Shown here piece by piece: positions 24,703 through 33,208 of a DNA stretch of 64,000 bases. Both the position numbers and the translations under genes were made by a program. Below the pieces are notes generated by a model that worked only from the letters and a program-made list of their open reading frames with translations, was not told the origin of the DNA and made no database searches. Source of the DNA: Solibacillus isronensis (GTDB taxonomy: Bacteria > Bacillota > Bacilli > Bacillales_A > Planococcaceae); assembly GCF_900168685.1 (NCBI RefSeq), contig NZ_FVZN01000013.1:356156-420155 (forward strand). The letters are read 5' to 3'. Position 1 is the first letter of the stretch. Every line of letters begins with the position of its first letter.

Positions 24703-26388
24703 TTATACTTTCAATGCTTTGGCTCTGTTCGGTAACGGCTTTAAAGTGGCTAAATATTTACCAACCTGTAAGCCAGTAAATAAACACCCGCCTAAAAATG
24801 TCCCTTCCAATGAACGGTAGCCATGTACACCACCACCGCCAAAACCGCTGACTTCTCCTGCCGCAAAGAGTCCTTGAACAGGATTGCCCTCATCATTTAG
24901 TACTTGCCCGTTTAAATCGGTTTGTAATCCACCTAATGTTTTTCTTGTGAGTATATTTAAACGTACCGCAATTAACGGTCCGGCTTTCGGATCCAAAATT
25001 TTGTGGGGTTTCGCTGCACGGATCAATTTATCCCCCACATAGTTTCTCGCTCCGTGCAATGCATTAATTTGTGCATCTTTTGAAAACGGATTTTCGATTT
25101 CACGGTCACGTGCTAAAATCTGCTCTTTAATTTGCATAAAATCAAGCAAGTCATTGCCTGCCAGTTTGTTCATACCATCGACTAAATCTTTTAAACTATC
25201 CGCAATGACAAAGTCTTCCCCGTTTTCTTTGAATGCCTGAACAGCTTTAGGAGGCCCTGGTAAAACACGTTTCAGCACGTCCTTTATACTTTTATTTGTC
25301 AAATCCATATTTTGCTCAGAACCGGATAAGGCAAATTCCTTTTCGATTATTTTTTCCGTCAAAATAAACCAGGAATAGTCATAACCTGTTTTTTGAATTG
25401 CTTCAAGTGTGCTGAGTGTATCAAAACCGGGAAAGTTCGGTGCTTTAAAACGGTTTCCTGTTGCATCAAACCACATCGAAGAAGGTCCGGGTAGTATACG
25501 AATCCCATGGTTATTCCATATCGGATCCCAGTTTTTCAAGCCTTCCGTATAATGCCACATCCGGTCTCGATTGACGATACGTCCGCCTGTCCGCTCGGTA
25601 ATTTCGAGCATTTTCCCATCAACAAATGCAGGTACGCCGGACACCATATTTTCTGGTGGGAGGCCTAGTCGTGACGGCCAATTTTCTTTAATCAGTTCTA
25701 AATTTGCACCGATTCCCCCACTAGCGACTACGACTGCATCTGCCGTATATTCAAATGTTCCGATGACTTCCCGTGAACTTTCTTCCCCACGGCGAATGAT
25801 GCTACTTTCTAAAATGTTCCCCTGAATGCCAGTAACAGCGCCATCTTCAGTCAACAAATCCGTAACTTGGTGGCGCGGCAAATAATCGATTAAACCACTT
25901 TCCGAAGCTTGCAATACTTTACTTGAAAAAGCATCTACAATCGCGGGACCAGTTCCCCAAACGATATGAAAGCGGGGAACCGAATTCCCATGCCCGCCTG
26001 CTAAAGCACCCCCACGCTCTGCCCAGCCGACAACCGGGAAAAATTGAATGCCCTGTGATTTCAGCCAATCATATTTTTCTCCCGCTGCAAAATCCACATA
26101 GGCCTTTGCCCATTCATATGCCCAGTAATCCTCATCCTCTAATCGGTCGAAACCCGCAGAGCCGCGCCAATCCTGCCAAGCGAGTTCCTTACTATCTTTT
26201 ATTCCCAACCTTCTTTGTTCAGGAGTATCCACTAAAAATAGTCCTCCAAATGACCAAAATGCCTGACCCCCGATTGAGTTTTCGGGTTCCTGATCAACAA
26301 GCAATATCTTTTTTTGCGCATCTATGAGCTGGCAAACCGCAGTTAAACCTGCTAGCCCCGCTCCAATTACAATTACATCATAATGCAT
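24703..26388 (-). CDS. FAD-binding dehydrogenase, fumarate reductase flavoprotein type
   Basis: A 561-residue flavoprotein. The N-terminal FAD motif is YDVIVIGAGLAGLTAVCQL with LLVDQEPENSIGGQAFWSFGG after it; the C-terminal FAD site is LFAAGEVSGFGGGGVHGYRS followed by LEGTFLGGCLFTG. This is the soluble FAD-dependent dehydrogenase group related to 3-ketosteroid dehydrogenase and fumarate reductase subunits. Substrate is unknown. There is no signal peptide, so it acts in the cytoplasm. It begins with ATG behind AGGGGGAG and lies upstream of a crotonase gene. Confidence 0.85.
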   Translation of the reverse strand: MHYDVIVIGAGLAGLTAVCQLIDAQKKILLVDQEPENSIGGQAFWSFGGLFLVDTPEQRRLGIKDSKELAWQDWRGSAGFDRLEDEDYWAYEWAKAYVDFAAGEKYDWLKSQGIQFFPVVGWAERGGALAGGHGNSVPRFHIVWGTGPAIVDAFSSKVLQASESGLIDYLPRHQVTDLLTEDGAVTGIQGNILESSIIRRGEESSREVIGTFEYTADAVVVASGGIGANLELIKENWPSRLGLPPENMVSGVPAFVDGKMLEITERTGGRIVNRDRMWHYTEGLKNWDPIWNNHGIRILPGPSSMWFDATGNRFKAPNFPGFDTLSTLEAIQKTGYDYSWFILTEKIIEKEFALSGSEQNMDLTNKSIKDVLKRVLPGPPKAVQAFKENGEDFVIADSLKDLVDGMNKLAGNDLLDFMQIKEQILARDREIENPFSKDAQINALHGARNYVGDKLIRAAKPHKILDPKAGPLIAVRLNILTRKTLGGLQTDLNGQVLNDEGNPVQGLFAAGEVSGFGGGGVHGYRSLEGTFLGGCLFTGLQVGKYLATLKPLPNRAKALKV

Positions 26389-26715
26389 TTTCTACTCCCC
26401 CTTTGTCAGTGCATATGTTATACAATTTCGTGGTATTTTTTATTTCCCCTTCTTTATTATTTTTCTTTAAAGTGTTGAAAATTTAAATTAAGGCAAAATT
26501 TTATTGAAATAGTAAAACCGTTATTTTTCCGATAAATACTAGGGTTCTTAATTTTTCTGTAAATTCAAACAAATCCCTCTAAATCAATATCGTTAGCGCT
26601 TTCATACTTTCCTTTAAATACGAACATTAAATTTATAAACCCTAAATATCGTTCGTAAAACAACCTCATATCCGCTAATTAATTCACTAATTATTTATTA
26701 ATTTTGAAAATTCCG
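26389..26715. other. AT-rich region upstream of the serA promoter
   Basis: About 330 bases with no supported coding frame. It holds the upstream region of the FAD dehydrogenase at its left end and nothing else that I can name. Confidence 0.5.
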
Positions 26716-26745
26716 TTGACAAAGATGAACAATCGGGTTTATGAT
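26716..26745 (+). promoter_or_regulatory. SigA-type promoter of serA
   Basis: A -35 TTGACA (26716-26721) and a -10 TATGAT (26740-26745) separated by 18 bases, about 25-30 bases before the T-box stem I. Confidence 0.75.
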
Positions 26746-26769
26746 GTTATCAAATTTAAAAACGACAAA

Positions 26770-27045
26770 CTATTGTGATAGAGACATACTATTTAGTTTT
26801 GTATAGCAAAGAGAGCTGGTGGTCGGTGTAAACCAGTGTATACGCTAAATTAGTTCCACTCTTGAATAGAATAGCCGAAAATCCAAAGTAAGTTATTCCG
26901 TCCCATGCACGTTACGCATATTGATAAGGTTGTATGACTATTTTTTTCAGGTAGTCGGCAACGAATAAGGGTGGTACCGCGATTTGTTTATAGAATGCCT
27001 TTCGCCCCTTACGTTATTCGTAAGGGACGGAAGGCTTTTTTTTGT
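26770..27045 (+). promoter_or_regulatory. T-box riboswitch of serA, serine (UCC) specifier
   Basis: A complete T-box leader. Stem I starts near GATAGAG (26777) and contains AGAGAGCTGGTGG and GGTGTAAACCAG. Its 3' strand carries the specifier UCC at 26855-26857 followed by A and by CTCT, which closes the base of the stem with AGAG. The T-box sequence AAGGGTGGTACCGCG is at 26967-26981. A terminator hairpin (26997-27035) with eight T completes it. UCC is a serine codon, matching the downstream serA gene, so uncharged serine tRNA should promote read-through. Confidence 0.92.
26997..27043 (+). terminator. Regulated terminator of the serA T-box
   Basis: Arms GCCTTTCGCCCCTTACG and CGTAAGGGACGGAAGGC pair with few mismatches, then eight T. 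The 5' arm partly competes with the antiterminator formed with the T-box sequence. Confidence 0.9.
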
Positions 27046-27085
27046 ATAGTTATTTAAAAATAATAGTGAATTATAAGGAGAGATT

Positions 27086-28714
27086 ATGATGACAGCAACA
27101 CAATTAATCGAAAAGGCAACAAAAACAATTAACGTATTTATTGCAGATCCACTAAGTGATGACGGTATTTTCCCACTTCGTCAAGAAACAGAATTAAACT
27201 TAAATATCATCGTTGATACAGGATTAGCTCCAGAACAATTAATAGCTCGAATTGCAGATGTTGATGTATTACTTGTCCGCTCTCAAACAACAGTTACACG
27301 CGAAGTTATTGAAGCAGCGAAAAACTTGAAGTTAATTGGGCGTGCCGGTGTAGGTGTTGATAACATCGATTTAAATGCCGCAACAGAGTACGGAATTATT
27401 GTTGTAAACGCTCCAGACGGGAACACGAACTCTGCGGCTGAGCATACAATCGCAATGATGACATCACTTGCCCGCTTTATCCCACAAGCATTCAACACAT
27501 TAAAGAACGGTAAATGGGATCGTAAATCTTATGTTGGGGTTGAACTTAAAAACAAAACATTAGGTGTAATTGGGATGGGCCGAATCGGTGCTGAAGTAGC
27601 TTACCGTGCAAAAGGTCAACGTATGGACGTAATCGCCTATGACCCATTCTTAACTGAAGAGCGTGCAAAAGAATTAGGTATCACAAAAGGTACTGTTGAC
27701 GAAGTATGTGCGGCAGCTGACTTTGTAACAGTTCATACACCACTTTTACCTGAAACTCGTAACATCATCAACAAAGAACGTTTTGCCATTATGAAAGACG
27801 GTGTCCGTATTATCAACTGTGCTCGCGGCGGTATCATTAACGAAGATGATTTATACGATGCGATTGTTGAAGGTAAAGTAGCAGGTGCTGCACTGGATGT
27901 ATTCGTACAAGAGCCTGCAACAGATCATAAACTGTTAACATTGCCACAAGTGATTGCAACACCTCACTTAGGTGCATCTACAGTGGAAGCTCAGGAATCA
28001 GTAGCAGTCGATGTATCAAACGACATTATTAAATTCTTTAAAACCGGTACTGTAACAAATCCGGTAAACATGCCATCTATTCCGAAAGAAAAGCTTGCGG
28101 AAGTAGAACCTTTCTTCTCATTAGCTGAAAAGCTTGGTAAGTTTTTAATCCAGGTTACAGAAGAAAGCATCAAACAATTAAATATTTCTTATGCTGGTGA
28201 AGTCGCAAACTTTGATGTACGTCCATTAACAGCAAATGCTATTAAAGGCCTGCTTTCAACGAACCACGGTTCTCACGTAAATGATGTTAACGCACGTTAT
28301 TTAGCTGAGCGTATCGGCATTCAAATTAATGAGCATAAAACAACAACAGCTAAAGGCTTCACAAATTTAATTACGGTTGAAATCGTGACAGAAACAGAAA
28401 AACATACTGTAGCTGGTACGTTATTAAATGGTCTTGGCGCCCGCATCGTTAAAGTAGAAGGTTTCGTAGTGGATGTTATTCCAAACGGCAACCTGCTTTA
28501 CATTAAAAACCAAGATAAGCCAGGTTCAATCGGCCGCGTTGCTACTAAATTGGCAGAAAAAGATATCAATATCGCAACAATGCAGGTTGGTCGCGATCAA
28601 ATCGGCGGCTCTGCAGTCATGATGCTTGTTGTTGATAACGAAGTAACAACAGAAGATTTAATTTTTGTTGCACAACTTGAAAATATTGATGAAGTAAAAG
28701 CCATTACACTATAA
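27086..28714 (+). CDS. serA: D-3-phosphoglycerate dehydrogenase
   Basis: First enzyme of serine synthesis, 542 residues, oxidising 3-phosphoglycerate with NAD+. The N-terminal substrate domain is followed by the NAD site LGVIGMGRIGAEVAYRA and catalytic residues in INCARGGIINEDDL (Arg), VFVQEPA (Glu) and TPHLGAST (His). A long intervening domain (about residues 320-450) and a C-terminal ACT domain (LLYIKNQDKPGSIGRVAT) are present, as in the long bacterial SerA form. ATG codons at 27086 and 27089 both follow AAGGAG; the second has the better spacing. Expression is controlled by the T-box upstream, and serC lies 6.4 kb away. Confidence 0.96.
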   Translation: MMTATQLIEKATKTINVFIADPLSDDGIFPLRQETELNLNIIVDTGLAPEQLIARIADVDVLLVRSQTTVTREVIEAAKNLKLIGRAGVGVDNIDLNAATEYGIIVVNAPDGNTNSAAEHTIAMMTSLARFIPQAFNTLKNGKWDRKSYVGVELKNKTLGVIGMGRIGAEVAYRAKGQRMDVIAYDPFLTEERAKELGITKGTVDEVCAAADFVTVHTPLLPETRNIINKERFAIMKDGVRIINCARGGIINEDDLYDAIVEGKVAGAALDVFVQEPATDHKLLTLPQVIATPHLGASTVEAQESVAVDVSNDIIKFFKTGTVTNPVNMPSIPKEKLAEVEPFFSLAEKLGKFLIQVTEESIKQLNISYAGEVANFDVRPLTANAIKGLLSTNHGSHVNDVNARYLAERIGIQINEHKTTTAKGFTNLITVEIVTETEKHTVAGTLLNGLGARIVKVEGFVVDVIPNGNLLYIKNQDKPGSIGRVATKLAEKDINIATMQVGRDQIGGSAVMMLVVDNEVTTEDLIFVAQLENIDEVKAITL

Positions 28715-28723
28715 TCATTTCTA

Positions 28724-28762
28724 CTACTGATGAACGAAAATTTCTTTCATCAGTAGTTTTTT
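28724..28762 (+). terminator. Terminator of serA
   Basis: Stem CTACTGATGAA / TTCATCAGTAG with a loop of about 12 bases, then TTTTTT. Confidence 0.88.
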
Positions 28763-28938
28763 GTTTTAACATCTTTCCCATTCGCATACATAAGTTTAAA
28801 GGACGATTTTATCTCTTATTATTTCAAACTTCGATTGGATAAAATCTTACATAAAACTTGGCGAAAGTGAAGACCCCTACCCGATTCCCACCAACCGTTC
28901 ACTCTATTCGCTCACTTTTTAATAAAAGGAGAGTTTAG

Positions 28939-30201
28939 TTGAGAAAAATACTTTATTTCTTATTAATTGTTTTCTGTATCGTTGGTGTTTCCCTAGTAAA
29001 TAACGAGCGTGTCCTTGCAGCAGCCCCTTCTGCCACAATTAAAATCACAACAATAGAGACCGAGGTATTTGATGAAACATTAGAGCAAAAAGTAATTACA
29101 CTGTCAAAAGCAACACCCGTTATCGTACTTTCCGAAGCGGATGGATGGGCTGAAATTCAATATAAAACGGTGATAGGCTATATTCCAAGCGAATATTTAA
29201 AGTCTGCAACCCCTCAATATATGCTCGTACAAGCAAAAGAAGAGCCACTTGTGCGTGTAACGAATACACAGGAGAGCGAGATTAAAGGAAAGCTCCATTT
29301 AAATACAATTGTAGAGCTTTACGGATCTGCAACCGCCGACTTTGTTTTTGTAAAATACGGACGTCTTGCCGGTTTTGTCAATCAGCAGGCACTTGTGAAA
29401 CCTGTTTCAAAAGCGATGATTGTCAAAGGTTCAGCAGATTTAGTTGTAAGAGAAATCGCCAGTTCTTCGAGTACGGAAATCGGCGTGTTACGTAAAAACA
29501 GCCCTGTTAAAATGCTCACAAATTTAAAAGGTTGGGCGTTTGTCACAACGGATAAACTATCCGGCTATGTACTGACGAATGGATTGGTTACACCGCCTGT
29601 TGTAAAAGAAAAACCAGTAAAGCCCGTTAATCCGAAACCAGCAACGGATAAGAAAATTGCCTTAACATTCGATGATGGTCCCCACCCAAAAGTGACGAAA
29701 CAAATTTTAAAAACGTTGGAGAAATATGAGGCAAAGGCGACGTTTTTTGTTGTGGGGCAAGAGGTGAAGGAACACCCTGAAATTCTAAAGGCCGTATATA
29801 ACGCGGGCCATGAGATTGGCAACCATACATTTAATCATGAAAAACTGACGACATTGTCAACTAAGGAAATAAAGCAGCAAATTCAGGCAACCGATTCACT
29901 TATAAAGTCGACGATCGGTCAACGGGCAACTGTCTTCCGCCCGCCGTATGGGAGCTATGATGAGTCGATCACTGATCAATTAAGTGTACCGAACGTACTG
30001 TGGACAATTGATACACTTGACTGGAAGCATCGTGATCCTGAAAAAACGGTGCAGGCAGTAAAAGACCGTGCAAAAAATGGGAGTATCATATTAATGCATG
30101 ATATTCATCAGGCAACTGCCGATGCATTGGATGAGGTGCTTGCAACACTCCAAAAACAGGGTTACGAATTTGTGACTGTTTCCGAACTGTTAGGAAAATA
30201 A
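28939..30201 (+). CDS. Polysaccharide deacetylase with three SH3-like repeats
   Basis: Secreted NodB-domain enzyme of 420 residues, probably acting on cell wall glycans. A signal peptide ends near VLAAAPS (residue 28-32). Three bacterial SH3-like repeats (about 33-90, 95-155 and 158-215) precede a Pro/Lys linker. The NodB domain shows the metal-binding and catalytic motifs TFDDGPHP (243-250), HNxxH-type GNHTFNH (His296, His300), RPPYGSYD and LMHDIH. All key residues are present. The start is TTG behind AAAGGAGAG. It is monocistronic. The target, peptidoglycan GlcNAc or MurNAc, cannot be told from sequence. Confidence 0.92.
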   Translation: MRKILYFLLIVFCIVGVSLVNNERVLAAAPSATIKITTIETEVFDETLEQKVITLSKATPVIVLSEADGWAEIQYKTVIGYIPSEYLKSATPQYMLVQAKEEPLVRVTNTQESEIKGKLHLNTIVELYGSATADFVFVKYGRLAGFVNQQALVKPVSKAMIVKGSADLVVREIASSSSTEIGVLRKNSPVKMLTNLKGWAFVTTDKLSGYVLTNGLVTPPVVKEKPVKPVNPKPATDKKIALTFDDGPHPKVTKQILKTLEKYEAKATFFVVGQEVKEHPEILKAVYNAGHEIGNHTFNHEKLTTLSTKEIKQQIQATDSLIKSTIGQRATVFRPPYGSYDESITDQLSVPNVLWTIDTLDWKHRDPEKTVQAVKDRAKNGSIILMHDIHQATADALDEVLATLQKQGYEFVTVSELLGK

Positions 30202-30207
30202 AATAAA

Positions 30208-30236
30208 AGGCCTGGTGAATGTATATCACCAGGTCC
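30208..30236. terminator. Terminator after the deacetylase gene
   Basis: Stem CCTGGTGA / TCACCAGG with a 7-base loop. The T tract on the plus strand is weak. Confidence 0.6.
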
Positions 30237-30241
30237 ATAAT

Positions 30242-30613
30242 TTATAATGCTTTCAGTTGTAGAAAAGATAAATACTCATTTATTAAAATAGAGTCCTTTT
30301 CAAATAGCGGCAATGTCACAATATCCGCACTTTGCGCTACCCCTAATGCTGCAATCGCAACGAAAAATAATACACCAACTGCAATAAATGCAGAAAGTAT
30401 ACGGTGTGCTCCTTGCATTTCCGGATTGGCCTGTTTTCTGTTTTTACTGCGTACAAGGCTGAAGAATCGGTTTTTGTTTTCAGGTAAATGAAGCACATGT
30501 TCACATGCCAAACAAAGGTATGCTGTATGATGGTCAACCGTTACCGGATTGATCTGAACTGAATTGTTTGTGCGACCGCAGTTTTCACAGCGACATATAT
30601 TATTATTTACCAT
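30242..30613 (-). CDS. Zinc-ribbon membrane protein, hypothetical
   Basis: A 123-residue protein. I start at the ATG at 30611-30613 (MVNNNICRCENCGRTNN) since AGAGG lies 8 bases upstream. An N-terminal zinc ribbon (CRCENCG, then LCLACEHVLHL) is followed by a basic stretch and one transmembrane helix at about residues 75-97 (ILSAFIAVGVLFFVAIAALG). The rest is probably outside the cell or a short tail. I do not recognise the family. It is convergent with the deacetylase and upstream of the HAD gene on the same strand. Confidence 0.65.
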   Translation of the reverse strand: MVNNNICRCENCGRTNNSVQINPVTVDHHTAYLCLACEHVLHLPENKNRFFSLVRSKNRKQANPEMQGAHRILSAFIAVGVLFFVAIAALGVAQSADIVTLPLFEKDSILINEYLSFLQLKAL

Positions 30614-30688
30614 AGAAAAAACCTCTTTCATCCCTTTCATACATTTATTATAGCATGAATTTTTAGAAAATTCATTCTTTTAATACAA

Positions 30689-30720
30689 AAACGCACTTAC
30701 CTTAAAGTAAAGTGCGTTTG
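30689..30720 (-). terminator. Terminator of the HAD phosphatase gene
   Basis: Stem AAACGCACTT / AAGTGCGTTT just after the gene's stop on the minus strand, with a T-rich tail. Confidence 0.75.
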
Positions 30721-30725
30721 CTAGT

Positions 30726-31514
30726 TTATAAAATTTTCACTAACTGTAAAAATTCTGTAAGTGATGTTACTTCATATGTCGGGACAATTTCTGGATTATG
30801 CGGTTTACTTTCACGGTTAATCCAAACGTTGCGCATACCGACACGAGACGAGCCTAAAATATCGGTCATTAAATTATCGCCGACCATAATGGCCTCATCT
30901 TTCGTAACCTGTGCTTTTTCCATTACAAACTCGAAAATTGAAGCATCCGGTTTACCTTTACCGAAATCACCTGAAATAATAACATGGTCAAAATACGGTA
31001 CAATCTCCGGAGTAATCTCCAGCTTTAAATTTTGTAAACTTGGTGCACCGTTCGTTAATAGCACAAGCTCGTATTTCCCTTTTAATTCATCCAATACCGC
31101 AAATGTATCTTCATAGAAAAATGGTGCTTTTTTACGTTCCTCTACAAAACGCTCCCCAAGTTCTGCGCCTAATGTTGCATCTTCAATTCCAAGGGCCGCC
31201 AAACCATTTGTCCAAGCTTCGGCACGATAGGCAGGTACAATTTCTTTCATCTGCTGAAATTGCGGTGTCGGATCATCAAACGTTCCCCAAAGACCTTCAA
31301 ATGGGTTAATACCGATTAAGACCGTGTAGTCATATGTAGGATAACTTTCATAAAGACTGCGAGCTGCCGATCTTACCGCTACTTCCAACTCTTGTGCGTC
31401 GACGTTTTTTTTAGTCGTTGCATATTCGCATGTCTTTTCAAATGCCGTTTTCACTGAATGTTGATCGAATAATAAAGTATCATCTAAATCAAAAATTATT
31501 GTTTTAATAGCCAT
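30726..31514 (-). CDS. HAD family hydrolase, YjjG-type nucleotidase
   Basis: A 262-residue haloacid-dehalogenase phosphatase. Motif I is IIFDLDDTLLF, motif II LLTNGAPSLQ, motif III Lys in SGDFGKGKPDASIF, and motif IV MVGDNLMTDILGS. The cap domain type matches the YjjG/YfnB noncanonical pyrimidine nucleotidases that remove 5'-phosphates from odd nucleotides. I start at the ATG at 31512-31514 because AGGAG lies 8-9 bases before it; the frame extends 45 bases upstream without support. Confidence 0.88.
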   Translation of the reverse strand: MAIKTIIFDLDDTLLFDQHSVKTAFEKTCEYATTKKNVDAQELEVAVRSAARSLYESYPTYDYTVLIGINPFEGLWGTFDDPTPQFQQMKEIVPAYRAEAWTNGLAALGIEDATLGAELGERFVEERKKAPFFYEDTFAVLDELKGKYELVLLTNGAPSLQNLKLEITPEIVPYFDHVIISGDFGKGKPDASIFEFVMEKAQVTKDEAIMVGDNLMTDILGSSRVGMRNVWINRESKPHNPEIVPTYEVTSLTEFLQLVKIL

Positions 31515-31637
31515 TGTTACGCTCCTAAAATTAATATATGTACCCATACATTTTACCATACTAAAGCGTACAATTTCCGTTACTTTTTGATTTTTCTAAA
31601 TCTTTTACAACAAATGTAATTAAGGAATAAAAGCCTG

Positions 31638-31883
31638 TTATTCCTTATTTCTTAATTGCTGTAACAGATTATTAACACGTGTTTTTTGATTTTCAGTTTC
31701 TTCTTTCAGTAACTCAATCTTATACTCAAAACCATCATCCAAAATATTTACTATATCGCCTTCTTTAAGCTCTGATGGAATTTCAGCATAATGGATCAGA
31801 AGTTGCTCCGTTTCTTCCGGGCGTTTTAAAAAAATCGCATAATCTCCATCAAATCGGTCTAGCGTGTATTTATTGTAGTTCAC
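31638..31883 (-). CDS. DUF3006 family protein
   Basis: An 81-residue protein beginning MNYNKYTLDRFDGDYAIFLKR. Its pattern (RFDGDYAIFL, then IPSELKEGDIVNI) matches DUF3006, small proteins often encoded next to secreted MBL-fold nuclease-like proteins. Its start overlaps the end of the upstream gene by 14 bases, so the two are translationally coupled. The C-terminal third is a charged helix. Function unknown. Confidence 0.85.
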   Translation of the reverse strand: MNYNKYTLDRFDGDYAIFLKRPEETEQLLIHYAEIPSELKEGDIVNILDDGFEYKIELLKEETENQKTRVNNLLQQLRNKE

Positions 31884-33066
31884 TTACAACTTCCCCTTTC
31901 GCATTGACTAATTGGGCTGCATCGCCGCTGTTTAGCCATATTTGTCTTTTCGACCATTCCAGTACGGCCGTACCTGTTTTTGCATCGGGACCACTTGTAA
32001 TCGAAAGCTTTTTACCTGGTGTTAAAATAATATCCGGGAAACTAAATACTTGATCACCTTCAACGGATATTAATTCCCAGCCTTCCAAATTAACCGCTTG
32101 ATTACTATTGTTCTGGATGACAACAATTTCTTCATGCACATCTTTACTGATCAGTTCGACTTTACTGCTCTTTGTTGAGGCTGGTAACGGTATCGAACTC
32201 GTTGCCCCGATACCTGTCCACTCCTGTGCATCTATGTCATATGTTACCCCATCTGTAGTAATTACAATCGTTCCGGCTTCTGCAGTACTATATATTTCAC
32301 TATTTACGTTTTTCAGTATATCAATTACTTCTGCATGCGGGTGACCGTATTTATTGTCCTGACCATAGCTTAATATAGTTGCTAGTGGACTGACCGCTTC
32401 TACAAATTTAGGCGAACTGCTCGTATTAGATCCGTGATGGCCTGCTTTTAAAATGGTTGCCTGTACATCGGTTCCTTTTTGTAAAAGCTCCTGCTCTACA
32501 CCATTATCGGCATCTCCCATAAGTAAAAACGAAATATTTTGGTATTCCGCGCGCAGAACGATTGAAGCATCATTATTATCAGAAGCCGTTTCATCTGCAG
32601 CAAGTACTTCTACAGTAAGGTTGTCTTCAAGCTGAAATTCATCTCCCGTTTTAGGGATCGTAAACTTAATATTTTTAGCTTGAATGAGGCTTAGCATTTC
32701 TTCATATGTTTGAGACGTATGTACTTTTCCGGAATCGATAAATTCCTTTATTGAGATGGAATTCAGCACTGAAATCAGTCCGCCGATATGATCGGCATCC
32801 GGATGTGTTGCGACTACATAATCCAACCGGTTGACTCCTTGTGCTTTTAAATAGGCGACAACTTCCTTACCGGCACCCTTTACACCACCGTCAACAAGCA
32901 TTGTTTTCCCGTTTGGCGCTTCGATGAAAATGGAATCCCCCTGTCCTACATCAATAAAGTGGACGGCCATTTCCTTTAGTGGTTCTTCGTATGTTTCTTC
33001 GGCTGGTTCTGTACATCCTACTACGAATAGTAACGTGAACATTAACAGTCCTATTAATTTTTTCAT
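31870..33066 (-). CDS. MBL-fold lipoprotein with C-terminal lamin-tail-like domain
   Basis: Exported protein of 398 residues. The signal has the lipobox VVGC with Cys18. Residues about 33-270 form a ComEC/Rec2-type metallo-beta-lactamase domain with HFIDVGQGDSIFIEAP and the metal motif ATHPDADHIGG, later ILKAGHHGSNTSSSP and YGQDNKYGHPH. Residues about 300-395 look like a lamin-tail domain (IVVIQNNSNQAVNLEGWELIS). Together this suggests a surface-anchored hydrolase of nucleic acid or phosphodiester. It is coupled to a DUF3006 gene. Substrate is inferred from family only. Confidence 0.88.
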   Translation of the reverse strand: MKKLIGLLMFTLLFVVGCTEPAEETYEEPLKEMAVHFIDVGQGDSIFIEAPNGKTMLVDGGVKGAGKEVVAYLKAQGVNRLDYVVATHPDADHIGGLISVLNSISIKEFIDSGKVHTSQTYEEMLSLIQAKNIKFTIPKTGDEFQLEDNLTVEVLAADETASDNNDASIVLRAEYQNISFLLMGDADNGVEQELLQKGTDVQATILKAGHHGSNTSSSPKFVEAVSPLATILSYGQDNKYGHPHAEVIDILKNVNSEIYSTAEAGTIVITTDGVTYDIDAQEWTGIGATSSIPLPASTKSSKVELISKDVHEEIVVIQNNSNQAVNLEGWELISVEGDQVFSFPDIILTPGKKLSITSGPDAKTGTAVLEWSKRQIWLNSGDAAQLVNAKGEVVSELQ

Positions 33067-33145
33067 TGCAACAAATCCTTTTCTTTTACTCTCTTACTAG
33101 TTTACACAAGTTGATCTTATTATAAAAATCTCCCCTTCGCGAAAA

Positions 33146-33186
33146 AAACCAAATAGCACATGCCAATAGTTTGGCTGTGCTATTTG
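33146..33186 (-). terminator. Terminator of hemZ
   Basis: Stem AAATAGCACA / TGTGCTATTT around about 15 bases, followed by TTTTTTT on the minus strand. Confidence 0.82.
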
Positions 33187-33208
33187 TCGATATTTAAAGG
33201 TCATCAAA

